Of a DNA stretch of 64,000 bases, positions 52,206 to 61,693 are shown piece by piece. The DNA comes from Paracoxiella cheracis. GTDB lineage: Bacteria; Pseudomonadota; Gammaproteobacteria; Coxiellales; Coxiellaceae. The notes below the pieces were generated by a model. The model made no database searches. It had not been told where the DNA came from and was given only the letters and a program-made list of their open reading frames with translations. How positions within the stretch are numbered: position 1 is the stretch's first letter; every line of letters begins with the position of its first letter. A program made the translations under genes and the position numbers. Location: assembly GCF_049348705.1 (NCBI RefSeq), contig NZ_CP186485.1, positions 372,001-436,000 on the forward strand, read 5' to 3'.

Positions 52206-54125
52206 ATGGCTATAAGAGCGCTTCACATTTTAGAACCCACCCTTGCGGATCAGGCGGGCCATTGCTATGGCTATGTGCTTGGTCTTGTAAGGGCCAATAC
52301 GGATAAAGCATTCGACCTGCATGTGTGGTTGGACCGTCGTGGCAAAGATTTATACCGAGAGGAGATCTGCCATGTTCATCCGTGTTTCTCTCGTAAGCTA
52401 GCGAAGGTACAGAAGTATTTTCGATTACGGTTCTTGCTTCAGAAAGATGATCCCCTATTCATTCCTACTGCGGGGAGCATCGATTTTATTTTTCTCACCC
52501 GTTTGCTTCGGGAAAAGAATTCCCACCCTACGATTTTTTTGCATTTTCATCAATTCAAGGTGACGCCTGAAAAAATTAAATTGCTTGAGGAAACTGCCAA
52601 AATTCATCCTGAGTTTATTATCATGGCGCCGACTGAAAAGCTATTGGCGATTTTTAGGCAGGCAGGGTTTCCAAATTGCGAGTGCGTGCCGTGTCCCGGT
52701 TATGAACCAAAGTCCAAGTCTTCCAATCAGGCTGAACAGGTCGAAAAAATAATTTATGCTGGTGCCGCTCGGTCGGATAAAGGATTTCCGCGCGTCATCG
52801 ACTTTATTGACTATGCATCAGATCAGCCTGATCCTTTGCCGATCGAAGTACAAATGTCGCGACCCTTTTCGGGACGTTATGATACAGAAACTAAAGCTGC
52901 CATTGCAAAACTTAAGACCATCTCTCATCCGGCATTAAACACTCACACGGAAACCTTGGATCGTGGTGTTTACCAGAATTTATTTGATCAGGCGATTGCG
53001 CTGTTGCTTTATAAGCAGGATGATTACGCGAATAAATTTAGCGGGGTTGCATTAGATGCGTTTTATGCAGGTTGCCCCGTCGTCACCACAGCGGGCACCT
53101 GGGCGGGTGATGTTGTTACGCGGTTTGAGGCGGGTGTTGTTCTTGAGAATTCTTCGCCAGAATATGTTTATAAAGCCGTGGAATCCATTCGTAATCACTA
53201 TTTGCATTATCATGAAAACGCAAAGCGTGCGGGAGCTGAGTTACAAAAAGAACATGATGCGATTAATACCTTGGCTGTATTTAAAAAATATCTCGTGCAG
53301 CATGAAACACCCGAAAAACTATCTGCCTATATTATTGCTTATAATCAAGTAGACAAAATTGCAGCCGCTATTAATAGCGTGTTATGGGCTGATGAAGTTG
53401 TGGTTGTGGATTCGCATAGCACAGATGGCACGACAGAATTGGCTTTAAAATTAGGCGCAAGAGTGGTGCAAGTGCCATTTGTTGGATTTGGCGAACTGCG
53501 TAATGAAGCAGTTGCAGCCTGTCAACATCCTTGGGTATTTAGTTTAGACTCTGATGAGCGATGCACGCCTGAAGCGCGTGATGAAATACTTAAAATTATC
53601 CAGTCCAAAAATACGAAAGATATTTATTATGTTCCGCGTAAAAATTATTTTATGGGGCGATGGATAAAACATTCGGGCTGGTATCCTGACTATCGGCAAC
53701 CGCAACTGTTTCGTAAGGGATGCTTGGAATATGAAGCCGATCCGGTTCATGAGAATTACATTTGTCACACCTATAAGACATTTGGTTATTTAAAAAATCC
53801 TATCTGGCAAATTCCATTTTGGAATTTGTCGGAAATGATGCACAAAGCAAATCGCTATTCCTCGCTAGGCGTTACTCGCCTTGAGGCGAAATACGGTAAA
53901 TCGTCTATGATTGCGGCCGTAACACACACCATATGGACTTTCATCAAACACTACTTTTTACAGCGTGGTTTCCTCGATGGCTGGCCTGGGGTTGTTATTG
54001 CGATGGGTCATAGCTACGGTGCTTTTTATCGTTATGCCAAATTTTATGAAAAAGAAAAACAATGGCCCGACTTGCAAAATAGAAGTATTTATAAAGATCA
54101 CGTTAAGCTCGAAGAGAACCAATAA
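52206..54125 (+). CDS. Fused GT4-like/GT2 glycosyltransferase
   Basis: 639 residues in two parts. Residues 1 to about 375 look like a GT-B glycosyltransferase of GT4 type: IIYAGAARSDKGFPRVID, then FSGVALDAFYAGCPVVTTAG with the usual E/F-x7-E-like donor-binding zone. Residues about 378-639 are a GT2 enzyme like WaaE/KdtX: LSAYIIAYNQVDKIAAAINS, VVVDSHSTDGT, FSLDSDERCTPEA (DxD), KNYFMGRWIKHSGWYPDYRQ, and HSYGAFYRYAKFYE. One chain would add two sugars to the LPS core. Its stop is followed at once by manC (1-bp gap). Confidence 0.85.
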   Translation: MAIRALHILEPTLADQAGHCYGYVLGLVRANTDKAFDLHVWLDRRGKDLYREEICHVHPCFSRKLAKVQKYFRLRFLLQKDDPLFIPTAGSIDFIFLTRLLREKNSHPTIFLHFHQFKVTPEKIKLLEETAKIHPEFIIMAPTEKLLAIFRQAGFPNCECVPCPGYEPKSKSSNQAEQVEKIIYAGAARSDKGFPRVIDFIDYASDQPDPLPIEVQMSRPFSGRYDTETKAAIAKLKTISHPALNTHTETLDRGVYQNLFDQAIALLLYKQDDYANKFSGVALDAFYAGCPVVTTAGTWAGDVVTRFEAGVVLENSSPEYVYKAVESIRNHYLHYHENAKRAGAELQKEHDAINTLAVFKKYLVQHETPEKLSAYIIAYNQVDKIAAAINSVLWADEVVVVDSHSTDGTTELALKLGARVVQVPFVGFGELRNEAVAACQHPWVFSLDSDERCTPEARDEILKIIQSKNTKDIYYVPRKNYFMGRWIKHSGWYPDYRQPQLFRKGCLEYEADPVHENYICHTYKTFGYLKNPIWQIPFWNLSEMMHKANRYSSLGVTRLEAKYGKSSMIAAVTHTIWTFIKHYFLQRGFLDGWPGVVIAMGHSYGAFYRYAKFYEKEKQWPDLQNRSIYKDHVKLEENQ

Positions 54126-55571
54126 ATGGCAACAACAGTTCCTGTCATATTAGCCGGTGGAAGCGGTACGCGTTTGTGGCCGTTGTCGCGTTCAGAATAT
54201 CCAAAGCAATTTTTCCCTTTGCTAAAAGAAACTGAAACACTGTTGCAAACAACGGTACTAAGAACAGCTTCTTTTCCTAACATGCAAGCGCCAATCGTTG
54301 TTTGCCACGAAGATCATCGCTTTATCGTTGCAGAGCAACTTCGCGAAATCGGTATTCAGCCCGCGGCAATTATCTTAGAACCTGATGCCAAAAACACAGC
54401 GCCGGCTATTGCGCTCGCCGCGATCTTCGCGCAGCAACATTTTTCGGATGCAGTGTTGTGGGTGATGCCAGCCGATCACGTCGTTGAAAATCATGAGGCG
54501 CTATTAGTGTCTTACGTAAACGCACAAGATGCGATTAATGCTGATTACTTAGTTTCGTTTGGCATAGAAGCGAAAGAACCTAAAACCGCTTATGGTTATA
54601 TTAAAATCGCAGAAAAAATGGGCGAAAATTCGGTCTATAAAATCGATCATTTTGTCGAAAAGCCAAATCGTGAGAACGCGCAGCGATTTATTGAATCCGG
54701 CCATTATTATTGGAACTGTGGAATCTTTGCATTCAAAGCAGAAAGTTATCTGCGCGAACTCAAAGAGCATGAACCCAAAATGGCGATGGCGTGTGAAAAA
54801 GCGATGAAAAACGTTCATGGCGACGGTGATTTTTCGCGCCCCGATGCAAAAGCATTAAAAAATTGCCCTGCAAATTCTATCGACTATGCCGTCATGGAAA
54901 AAACAGAGTGGAGTGCGATGACAGTACTGCACTCTGCTTGGAATGATGTCGGCTCGTGGGATGCGTTAATGCAGGAACACATTCCTGACGAACAATCTAA
55001 TGTAAAAATCGGTGATGTGCTGACCCAAGAAGTGACAAACTCTTATCTCAGAACAAATCATGGATTGTTGGCAGTCGCGGGTGTTGACGATGTTGTTGTT
55101 GTTGTAACCGATGATGCCGTTTTAGTCGCAAAGAAAGATCATTGCCAGAAAATAAAACATTTAGTCGGGACATTAAAATCCAATAACCGTCCTGAAGCGC
55201 AACTGCACTCAAACGTTCATCGTCCTTGGGGCTCTTACCATACCTTGGCGGAAGGTAAAAATTTCAAAGTTAAAAAAATTATTGTGAATCCAGAGCAGCG
55301 TCTTTCATTGCAGCGCCACAAGCACCGTTCAGAACACTGGGTTGTGATTAAAGGCACAGCAACGGTTGTAAATGGTGACGATACATTTGAACTACAAGCG
55401 AATGAGTCTACGTTTATTCCCGCTAACACCAAGCATCGCTTAAGCAACGAAGCGCAACTGCCGCTCGAACTCATTGAGGTGCAGGTGGGTGCATACTTAG
55501 GCGAAGATGATATCGAGCGCTTTTCGGATAGTTACGGCAGGGCCAAATTAACGGCCTCTAGCGCAACCTAG
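54126..55571 (+). CDS. manC: Mannose-1-phosphate guanylyltransferase / mannose-6-phosphate isomerase
   Basis: 481 residues, type II bifunctional. N-terminal GMP domain: VILAGGSGTRLWPLSRSEYP, IILEPDAKNTAPAIALAAIF, VMPADHVV, FVEKPNRENAQRF, YYWNCGIFAFKA, GSWDAL. C-terminal cupin PMI domain: HRPWGSYHTLAEGKNFKVKK, QRLSLQRHKHRSEHWVVIKG, FIPANTKHRLSN. Makes GDP-mannose, source of mannose or deoxysugars for O-antigen (Coxiella uses it for virenose). Starts straight after the glycosyltransferase. Confidence 0.94.
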   Translation: MATTVPVILAGGSGTRLWPLSRSEYPKQFFPLLKETETLLQTTVLRTASFPNMQAPIVVCHEDHRFIVAEQLREIGIQPAAIILEPDAKNTAPAIALAAIFAQQHFSDAVLWVMPADHVVENHEALLVSYVNAQDAINADYLVSFGIEAKEPKTAYGYIKIAEKMGENSVYKIDHFVEKPNRENAQRFIESGHYYWNCGIFAFKAESYLRELKEHEPKMAMACEKAMKNVHGDGDFSRPDAKALKNCPANSIDYAVMEKTEWSAMTVLHSAWNDVGSWDALMQEHIPDEQSNVKIGDVLTQEVTNSYLRTNHGLLAVAGVDDVVVVVTDDAVLVAKKDHCQKIKHLVGTLKSNNRPEAQLHSNVHRPWGSYHTLAEGKNFKVKKIIVNPEQRLSLQRHKHRSEHWVVIKGTATVVNGDDTFELQANESTFIPANTKHRLSNEAQLPLELIEVQVGAYLGEDDIERFSDSYGRAKLTASSAT

Positions 55572-55614
55572 CAGATCTTGGCCATAAACCACCGCTGAAG
55601 AATGCCTCTGATTT

Positions 55615-55709
55615 CTGTAATTTTAACATTGAATATTAAAATTACAGATAAAATGGCTAAAATTCAATGTAGTTTTCTGTAATTTTAACATATAATATTA
55701 AAAATACAG
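55615..55709. promoter_or_regulatory. Twin inverted repeats with promoter, upstream of AAA ATPase
   Basis: CTGTAATTTTAA-N9-TTAAAATTACAG (55615-55647) and a near copy with one mismatch (55677-55709) start 62 bp apart. A TATAAT (55691-55696) lies within the second, so a protein bound there would block transcription. A good operator candidate, probably for autoregulation of the gene at 55729. Confidence 0.6.
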
Positions 55710-55728
55710 AAAAAAAGGTCTTGACTCT

Positions 55729-56865
55729 ATGTACTTGAAGCGCATCGCAGAAGCAACCATGCAGCGATTTTTGTCATCTTTTCCGGTCCTAGGGCTTACT
55801 GGGCCAAGGCAGTCCGGCAAGTCCACGCTATTACAGCATGCGCTTACGGATTATCGCTACGTCAGCTTCGACAATATCGGAAACGTCGATTACTTTGAGT
55901 CCGATCCTGAGGGCTTCATCGCGCAATATGATGACCGAGTCATTTTTGATGAGGTCCAATTCGTTCCCAAGCTGTTCAATTACATAAAAGTAGCGGTCGA
56001 TAATGATAGGCAGAACTATGGTAAATTTGTTTTGACAGGATCGAGCCAGTTTTCTTATCTGAAAAATATTTCCGAATCGCTTGCAGGTCGCATTGGTTTA
56101 ATGTCGTTATTACCGCTGCAATATGCAGAGATGCCAAAAGCACTATTAACAGAATCAATTTATCAAGGTGCATATCCAGAGCTGGTTATAAGAGATTATC
56201 GGGAATCCGAGCTGTGGTACGCGTCTTATTTAGAAACCTATTTAAATAAAGATGTACGCGTGTTGAGCAATATTGGTGATATGCGTGATTTTAGTCGTTT
56301 TATTCGACTATTAGCAGCGCAGGTTACAAAAACAATAGATTTGTCGCATTATGCTAAAGATTTGGGTGTATCTGCGCCAACGATTAAAAGATGGCTTTCA
56401 ATTTTAGAAGCCTCTTATATCATTTTTTTATTGCCAGCTTACTATAATAATTTAGGAAAACGCATTATTAAGAGTCCAAAAATATATTTTTATGATACGG
56501 GCTTGATCTCCTATTTAGCAGGCATAAAAACTTTTGATCAATATGATAAGGGGCCTATGAATGGTGCAATCTTTGAAAATTATGTTGTTTCAGAAATTTT
56601 GAAAAAAAACCTGCATTCTGTTTCCGGTTTTGAACTATATTATTTTCGTACGAGTGATAAAACTGAAATTGATTTGATTGTTGATAAAAAGGATAGTCAA
56701 GACTTTATTGAAATAAAGAAAACATCAACCTTTTATCCGAAATTTGTTTCTGCATTGAAGAAATTTTGTGATGAGAATCGGCAAGGGTATTTGCTCTATA
56801 ACGGAAAGGAATTTCCTTTTAAAGAAAATATTAACATCATCAACTACGCTGAGTACTTAATTTGA
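55729..56865 (+). CDS. AAA_14/DUF4143 ATPase
   Basis: 378 residues. Walker A GPRQSGKSTLLQ, Walker B VIFDEVQFVPKLF, sensor FVLTGSSQFSYLKNISESLA, then the DUF4143 C-terminal part: YLETYLNKDVRVLSNIGDMR, a winged-helix LGVSAPTIKRWLSIL, and a nuclease-like fold FRTSDKTEIDLIVDKK ... DFIEIKKTS (D-x-ExK type). The family is abundant and mobile and its role is not settled; toxin or restriction-like roles have been proposed. It splits the LPS cluster (manC / hldE) and has its own operator-like repeats, so it is probably an insertion. Confidence 0.88.
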   Translation: MYLKRIAEATMQRFLSSFPVLGLTGPRQSGKSTLLQHALTDYRYVSFDNIGNVDYFESDPEGFIAQYDDRVIFDEVQFVPKLFNYIKVAVDNDRQNYGKFVLTGSSQFSYLKNISESLAGRIGLMSLLPLQYAEMPKALLTESIYQGAYPELVIRDYRESELWYASYLETYLNKDVRVLSNIGDMRDFSRFIRLLAAQVTKTIDLSHYAKDLGVSAPTIKRWLSILEASYIIFLLPAYYNNLGKRIIKSPKIYFYDTGLISYLAGIKTFDQYDKGPMNGAIFENYVVSEILKKNLHSVSGFELYYFRTSDKTEIDLIVDKKDSQDFIEIKKTSTFYPKFVSALKKFCDENRQGYLLYNGKEFPFKENINIINYAEYLI

Positions 56866-56987
56866 CAGCGCGGCACTTCAGCTAAGGATGGGGGGGGCTC
56901 GCGGAAAACGTCGGTTCCTGCTAGACTTGCCTCATTTCTGACTTCCCCTCATAATAAGCACTTAGTCATGGGCCTAGAGAAACATAA

Positions 56988-58424
56988 GTGATTGAAAAAA
57001 TAGATATTCCAGCATATGAAACGACTCGTGTCCTTGTATATGGCGACCTGATGCTCGATCGCTACTGGTATGGGAATGTCTCGCGTATTTCCCCAGAAGC
57101 GCCGGTTCCCGTCGTTCGCGTTAACGCGCTAGAGGCGAGGCCGGGGGGGGCTGCTAATGTCGCACTGAACATTGCTGCTTTGGGTAGCCAGGTTACCCTG
57201 ATGGGGTGGGTTGGTGAGGATAGTGAAGCGACGGAGCTACAAGCGTTGCTCAACAACAAAAACATTGAATGTCACTTCCAAAAAAATAAAAACTTTTCCA
57301 CAGTCACTAAACTACGCGTGTTGGGTCAAAACCAACAATTGCTCCGACTCGACTTTGAAAACTCACTCGAAAACTATGATGATGCAAATTTGATTCAGGC
57401 GTTTCGTCAACAATTGGCAAATGCCCATGTAGTCGTCCTATCCGATTATGCTAAAGGTGCCCTACGTCATGCGAATACCCTTATTGCCATGGCGCGCGAA
57501 CAAGGTATTCCGGTTTTAGTTGATCCAAAAGCCGATGACTTTAGCCGTTATGCTGGTGCCACATTAATCACACCAAACCTTAAAGAATTTGAAGCGGTAG
57601 CGGGTCCTTGTCAAAATGATGAAGACTTAACTCAAAAAGCAAATGAATTAATGCAGCAACATCAAATTGAGTCGATATTAATTACGCGCGGTAAAGATGG
57701 GATGCTTCTAATTCAGGGAGCTCAAGATCCGGTGAATTTACCGGCGCGTGCACGAGAGGTTTACGATGTCACGGGTGCTGGTGATACGGTCATATCTGTC
57801 ATGGCAGCCTCACTTGCCGCACAAACTGACATGATTCAAGCGGCGACTCTTGCAAATTTAGCAGGGGGTATTGTTGTACGAAAACTCGGTGCCGCTGTCG
57901 TAACGGTCCCTGAATTACGACGTGAATTACAAAAAGCAAACGACTCACAGGTCGGCATTGTATCAGAAAAAGAATTATTATTGGCAGTTGCCGATGCCCG
58001 TGCGCACGGCGAAACGGTCGTTATGACAAACGGCTGTTTTGATATCTTGCATACAGGTCACGTCCAATATCTTGAAGAAGCAAAAGCCATGGGAGATCGC
58101 TTGATCGTTGCAGTGAATACCGATGATTCTGTCGCAGAGCTCAAAGGTGAAGACCGACCATTAAATTCACTCCAAGCACGCATGGAAGTCTTGTCCGCGT
58201 TACGCTCGGTTGATTGGGTCGTTCCTTTTTCTGAAGACACACCCGAGCGGTTAATAGGTGAGGTCTTGCCTGACATTTTAGTCAAAGGTGGTGACTACAA
58301 AGTTGAAGAAATTGCAGGTCATGAAGCGGTGTTAAATAATGGCGGGAAGGTGCTCACGGTTAAAATCAGGGAGGGATATTCAACGACGGGGTTGCTCGAG
58401 AAAATAAGAGGAACAACGGTATGA
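56988..58424 (+). CDS. hldE: Bifunctional heptose-7-P kinase / heptose-1-P adenylyltransferase
   Basis: 478 residues from GTG at 56988. Kinase domain (1 to about 318): VYGDLMLDRYWYGNVSRISP, RPGGAANVALNIAALG, and the ribokinase signature VYDVTGAGDTVISVMAA. Adenylyltransferase domain (about 340-478): MTNGCFDILHTGHVQYLEEA, VAVNTDDSVAELKG, VVPFSEDTPERLI, VKGGDYKVEEI. Supplies ADP-heptose with HldD. The ribosome site is poor (GGGCCTAGAGAAACATAA). hldD overlaps its stop by 4 bp. Confidence 0.96.
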   Translation: MIEKIDIPAYETTRVLVYGDLMLDRYWYGNVSRISPEAPVPVVRVNALEARPGGAANVALNIAALGSQVTLMGWVGEDSEATELQALLNNKNIECHFQKNKNFSTVTKLRVLGQNQQLLRLDFENSLENYDDANLIQAFRQQLANAHVVVLSDYAKGALRHANTLIAMAREQGIPVLVDPKADDFSRYAGATLITPNLKEFEAVAGPCQNDEDLTQKANELMQQHQIESILITRGKDGMLLIQGAQDPVNLPARAREVYDVTGAGDTVISVMAASLAAQTDMIQAATLANLAGGIVVRKLGAAVVTVPELRRELQKANDSQVGIVSEKELLLAVADARAHGETVVMTNGCFDILHTGHVQYLEEAKAMGDRLIVAVNTDDSVAELKGEDRPLNSLQARMEVLSALRSVDWVVPFSEDTPERLIGEVLPDILVKGGDYKVEEIAGHEAVLNNGGKVLTVKIREGYSTTGLLEKIRGTTV

Positions 58425-59386
58425 TTATAGTAACCGGTGCGGCAGGGTTTATCGGCAGCAATGTTGTAAAAGGCTTGAATGCTATAGGTCGAACCGACAT
58501 TTTGGTCGTTGATGATCTAACCGATGGTAGAAAATATCGCAATTTAGCAGTTTCTAAGTTTTCAGATTATTTAGATTATGAAGATTTTATTCATCGTATT
58601 ATCGCAGACCAACCATTCGATAAAAAGATCGATGCTATTTTTCATGAAGGCGCTTGCTCGGTGACGACCGAGTGGGATGGTCGTTATATGATGCGCAATA
58701 ACTATGATTATTCAAAACACCTACTAAAATATTGTGGCCGACATAAAATCCCTTTTATTTATGCCTCGAGTGCCGCAGTTTATGGTGGCGATCATCAATT
58801 TAAAGAATCGTCTCAACAAGAATTACCCTTAAATGTTTATGGCTATTCCAAATGGCTTTTTGATCAGTACATGTTGAAAACGTTGCCGAGCTTAAAATCA
58901 CAAGTTGTAGGCTTGCGCTATTTTAATGTTTATGGGCGAAATGAACAGCATAAAGGCAGCATGGCGAGTGTGGCCTATCATTTTATGAATCAATTGCGCG
59001 ATACGGGCGTTGTAAAATTATTTGAAGGCTGTGATGGCTATGGCAATGGCGAGCAGTTGCGCGATTTTATTTCGGTTGATGATATTGTGAAGGTGAATTT
59101 ATGGTTCCTGGAAAATCCTAGAGTTTCGGGTATTTTTAATGTGGGTACAGGTCGGGCGCGCAGTTTTAATGACTTGGCAAAAACATTAATTCAACTGCAT
59201 GGTGCCGGTGAAATCCAATACATTCCTTTTCCGGATAAACTCAAGGGTGCCTATCAAAGTTTTACACAGGCCGATATTACTGCGCTTCGCAACGCTGGAT
59301 ATAGCGATGAATTTTTATCGCTCGAAGAGGGGCTACGTCGTTATTATGAGACTGTCAACCCCGTCTCCGAATTAGTAAGTGTTTAG
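58421..59386 (+). CDS. hldD: ADP-L-glycero-D-manno-heptose 6-epimerase
   Basis: 321 residues, short-chain dehydrogenase type. IIVTGAAGFIGSNVVKGLN binds NADP, ASSAAVYGG and VYGYSKWLFDQYM give the catalytic Ser/Thr and YxxxK, LRYFNVYGRNE follows. Last step of ADP-heptose synthesis for WaaF. It ends 4 bp into the convergent icmX gene. Confidence 0.96.
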   Translation: MIIVTGAAGFIGSNVVKGLNAIGRTDILVVDDLTDGRKYRNLAVSKFSDYLDYEDFIHRIIADQPFDKKIDAIFHEGACSVTTEWDGRYMMRNNYDYSKHLLKYCGRHKIPFIYASSAAVYGGDHQFKESSQQELPLNVYGYSKWLFDQYMLKTLPSLKSQVVGLRYFNVYGRNEQHKGSMASVAYHFMNQLRDTGVVKLFEGCDGYGNGEQLRDFISVDDIVKVNLWFLENPRVSGIFNVGTGRARSFNDLAKTLIQLHGAGEIQYIPFPDKLKGAYQSFTQADITALRNAGYSDEFLSLEEGLRRYYETVNPVSELVSV

Positions 59387-60597
59387 GGCTGTCCTGTGTT
59401 TTGTTTTTGCGAAGGATCAATAATACCATTAACCTTTTGCGCTTCTAGCTTCAACGTCGTGGTAGAAAGTTGAGCTGATTGTAATGCCATAATGGACAAA
59501 GTCGCTAACAATCTTTCATGATCGAGATGATTGCGCTGAAGTTGGCTTTCGATCTCTGCTAAAATCATGAGTTCTTCACGGTTCACCGTTGCGGGTGAAG
59601 CCGTTTCCATTGCCTTGGCCCATTCAGGATTATTTAAGCGCTCGTTTGCAATATAATTTTCAACTTCTAATGGGCTTGCATACCCTTTTGGCAAATTAGG
59701 ATTGTTTGGCATGCCTGCTTTTTGGGCTAACCCTTTTACAGGTGTGCGCTCTGCCATGAGGTAATTAAAGTTGCTCAGGGCCACTGATTTAGACGCTAGC
59801 AACGATCGGATCGTCAATTGATATTTTTGGTAGACAGGATCATTAACGATAGTTTGTAGCTTCTGAGCACGTTTGGTTGGGCTCAAATTAATAAGCTCAG
59901 ATTTTAATTTAGCAAAATTAATCCCGTCAGTCAGTGATTGGTACTGTTGTGATGCATAATCAATATAAGCTTCCGCCGCTTTTTTCTGGTTATTACTGTA
60001 CGCAGCGGGTGTGATTAAAGAGTCGAAATTAAAATAATTGTCATAATTGACGCTTGGTTTTGCAACACCATACGTTGATGCCATTGAGTCTGAACTACTA
60101 TCAAGGTAGAGCGTATCACTTGCTGGCGTATTAACCGTTAAATTAGGGATCACTTTTTTATTATTATTGATGAGAGCAGTGAGCTCAGGGTTGTCCAACT
60201 CATTCGGATTAACCACTTCCTCAGGAAATTGCAATAACGAGTTAGATATCTGCGTTGCTGTGAGATTAGCTGCAGTGTTGCGTGCTTGGATAGCTGCGTT
60301 ATCAGTTTGGGAGTTAACTTGCGAAGCATTTAAAAAATAGCTATCGATTTGATACATCATTGCATTAGCAGTTTTTGCACTGGCTGTAGCGAGTGCTTTC
60401 ATCTCGTTACCCACTTGGTGAATAGCCGTCACCAATCCAGAAAAAGGATCGCCAGACTGTTTGCCGTCATCACCGCCGATAAATGGCCAGCCAGCATTGG
60501 CGGTTGACATGAGTGGCAAAGAAATAAGTGTGACACCAGCAACGGCGACACCCACTTTGAAACTTTTTTTCTTGATAATTGTGATTAATTTTTTCAT
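59383..60597 (-). CDS. icmX: Dot/Icm type IVB secretion protein IcmX
   Basis: 404 residues with a signal peptide (VGVAVAGVTLISLPLMSTANA). The exported part has GLVTAIHQVGNEMKALATAS, IDSYFLNASQ and a long helical middle (NYDNYFNFDSLITPAAYSNN; YIDYASQQYQSLTDGI), as in IcmX of Legionella and Coxiella. IcmX is periplasmic or secreted and needed for pore formation and vacuole remodelling. It closes the icmW operon after a small secreted protein. Assignment rests on context plus overall likeness. Confidence 0.85.
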   Translation of the reverse strand: MKKLITIIKKKSFKVGVAVAGVTLISLPLMSTANAGWPFIGGDDGKQSGDPFSGLVTAIHQVGNEMKALATASAKTANAMMYQIDSYFLNASQVNSQTDNAAIQARNTAANLTATQISNSLLQFPEEVVNPNELDNPELTALINNNKKVIPNLTVNTPASDTLYLDSSSDSMASTYGVAKPSVNYDNYFNFDSLITPAAYSNNQKKAAEAYIDYASQQYQSLTDGINFAKLKSELINLSPTKRAQKLQTIVNDPVYQKYQLTIRSLLASKSVALSNFNYLMAERTPVKGLAQKAGMPNNPNLPKGYASPLEVENYIANERLNNPEWAKAMETASPATVNREELMILAEIESQLQRNHLDHERLLATLSIMALQSAQLSTTTLKLEAQKVNGIIDPSQKQNTGQP

Positions 60598-60615
60598 GGG
60601 TAAAACTCTTTTGTC

Positions 60616-61089
60616 TTAAAACCAGTGGACGGAAGAACTTGTTGATTTCGGTGCAGCGGGTGATTTGCCACTGCCGCCGACAGCATTAGCTGTATTGTTG
60701 TTTGTGTTACCACTCGATGAGGGTGGTGGGGCTGCATTGGCAGCGTGATTGCCTTCTCCAGAGGGAGCTGGTGCCAGGCTATTGTTGTCTGCCGTATAAT
60801 TTGCATAAAAAGTGCTTAAAAATGTTCGTGATGCCAAGGTTGCAGAACAGTTATCGATACTGCTTATTGCATTGCAAGAGTTTGCTTGTAAGCATTCGCC
60901 TAACTCGGCAGAGACAATTTTAGCATCTTTAGTATTGGATTTTAACCAGGAGTCAAACTGCGAATCAGAATAACTAAGATATTTTTCGCAAGCCGCTATC
61001 GGCGGAGGATTGTCGGCAATAGTGACAGAGACAATCCCTAAAAGGGCGATTGCACTACTGCTAACAACAAAACATTTTAATTTCTTCAT
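60616..61089 (-). CDS. Exported Cys-containing protein between icmW and icmX
   Basis: 157 residues. Signal peptide KKLKCFVVSSSAIALLGIVS, then a small domain with four or five Cys (IAACEKYLSYSDSQF, GECLQANSCNAISSIDNC) and a long Ser/Asn/Pro/Ala-rich low-complexity tail ending SVHWF. Family not recognised. Start overlaps the icmW stop (ATGA) and the end lies 18 bp before icmX, so it is made with them and is probably a periplasmic or outer-membrane accessory of the Dot/Icm complex, or a divergent piece of IcmX. Confidence 0.7.
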   Translation of the reverse strand: MKKLKCFVVSSSAIALLGIVSVTIADNPPPIAACEKYLSYSDSQFDSWLKSNTKDAKIVSAELGECLQANSCNAISSIDNCSATLASRTFLSTFYANYTADNNSLAPAPSGEGNHAANAAPPPSSSGNTNNNTANAVGGSGKSPAAPKSTSSSVHWF

Positions 61090-61535
61090 AAACCACTTTC
61101 CTCTAATGTTTTAAGCACTAGTTTGAAACGATCGGCTGCAAAGACTCTGCCAAGCAATCGGAGTCGTTCGAAAACAATATTGCGTCGCAAGAAAATACCC
61201 GGCATATCTTTGTCAGATTTTGTTATTTCTTCAGCATGCATTAAGACTTTGGCAGCCGCTCCGGGATAGGCGGTATCCAAGCACATTAATAAACGCAGTC
61301 CGCGCCCAGTTTTAACGTGTGTTGCAATTTGAATCATTGCATCTTCTTGTTGCAAATCGATATTACCGATGTCTTCAAGCGCTTCACCCAATTCTTTAAG
61401 AGCCGCTTCGAGTGTAGGGTCGCCATCGATCGTCCAATCTTCTACACCTTCCATGAAGGTGATAACGCGATAAATGATAGGATCTTTATAATCGCGCCAA
61501 AATTGATGGACAGCTTTATGGTTAAGATCTGGCAT
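61086..61535 (-). CDS. icmW: Dot/Icm type IV adaptor IcmW
   Basis: 149 residues. FWRDYKDPIIYRVITFMEGV, DGDPTLEAALKELGEALEDI, ICMW-like MIQIATHVKTGRGLRLLMCLD and PGAAAKVLMHAEE match IcmW. With IcmS it forms a cytosolic chaperone pair that brings effectors to the DotL coupling protein. First gene of a leftward operon (icmW, secreted protein, icmX), divergent from icmV-dotA, with a PmrA-like box 56 bp upstream. Confidence 0.94.
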   Translation of the reverse strand: MPDLNHKAVHQFWRDYKDPIIYRVITFMEGVEDWTIDGDPTLEAALKELGEALEDIGNIDLQQEDAMIQIATHVKTGRGLRLLMCLDTAYPGAAAKVLMHAEEITKSDKDMPGIFLRRNIVFERLRLLGRVFAADRFKLVLKTLEESGL

Positions 61536-61590
61536 GGGATCCTCAGTGGAACGGTTGCACTAAATGTTCACTACAGCATACAACAGCAAC

Positions 61591-61607
61591 CTTAAGGAAG
61601 TATTAAG
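61591..61607 (-). promoter_or_regulatory. PmrA-like box, icmW promoter
   Basis: Read on the minus strand: CTTAATACT-TC-CTTAAG, two half sites of the PmrA consensus (cTTAATatT spaced by two bases). It lies 56 bp before the icmW start. PmrA is the response regulator known to control icm/dot genes in Legionella and Coxiella. Confidence 0.7.
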
Positions 61608-61693
61608 ATTTCCTTAAAATCGGGCAGGGTAGAGCAAGAGTTTAAGCTAGAATTAAGTTTTTTTTGCAAAAAACAGGCTCCATTTAATGAAAC

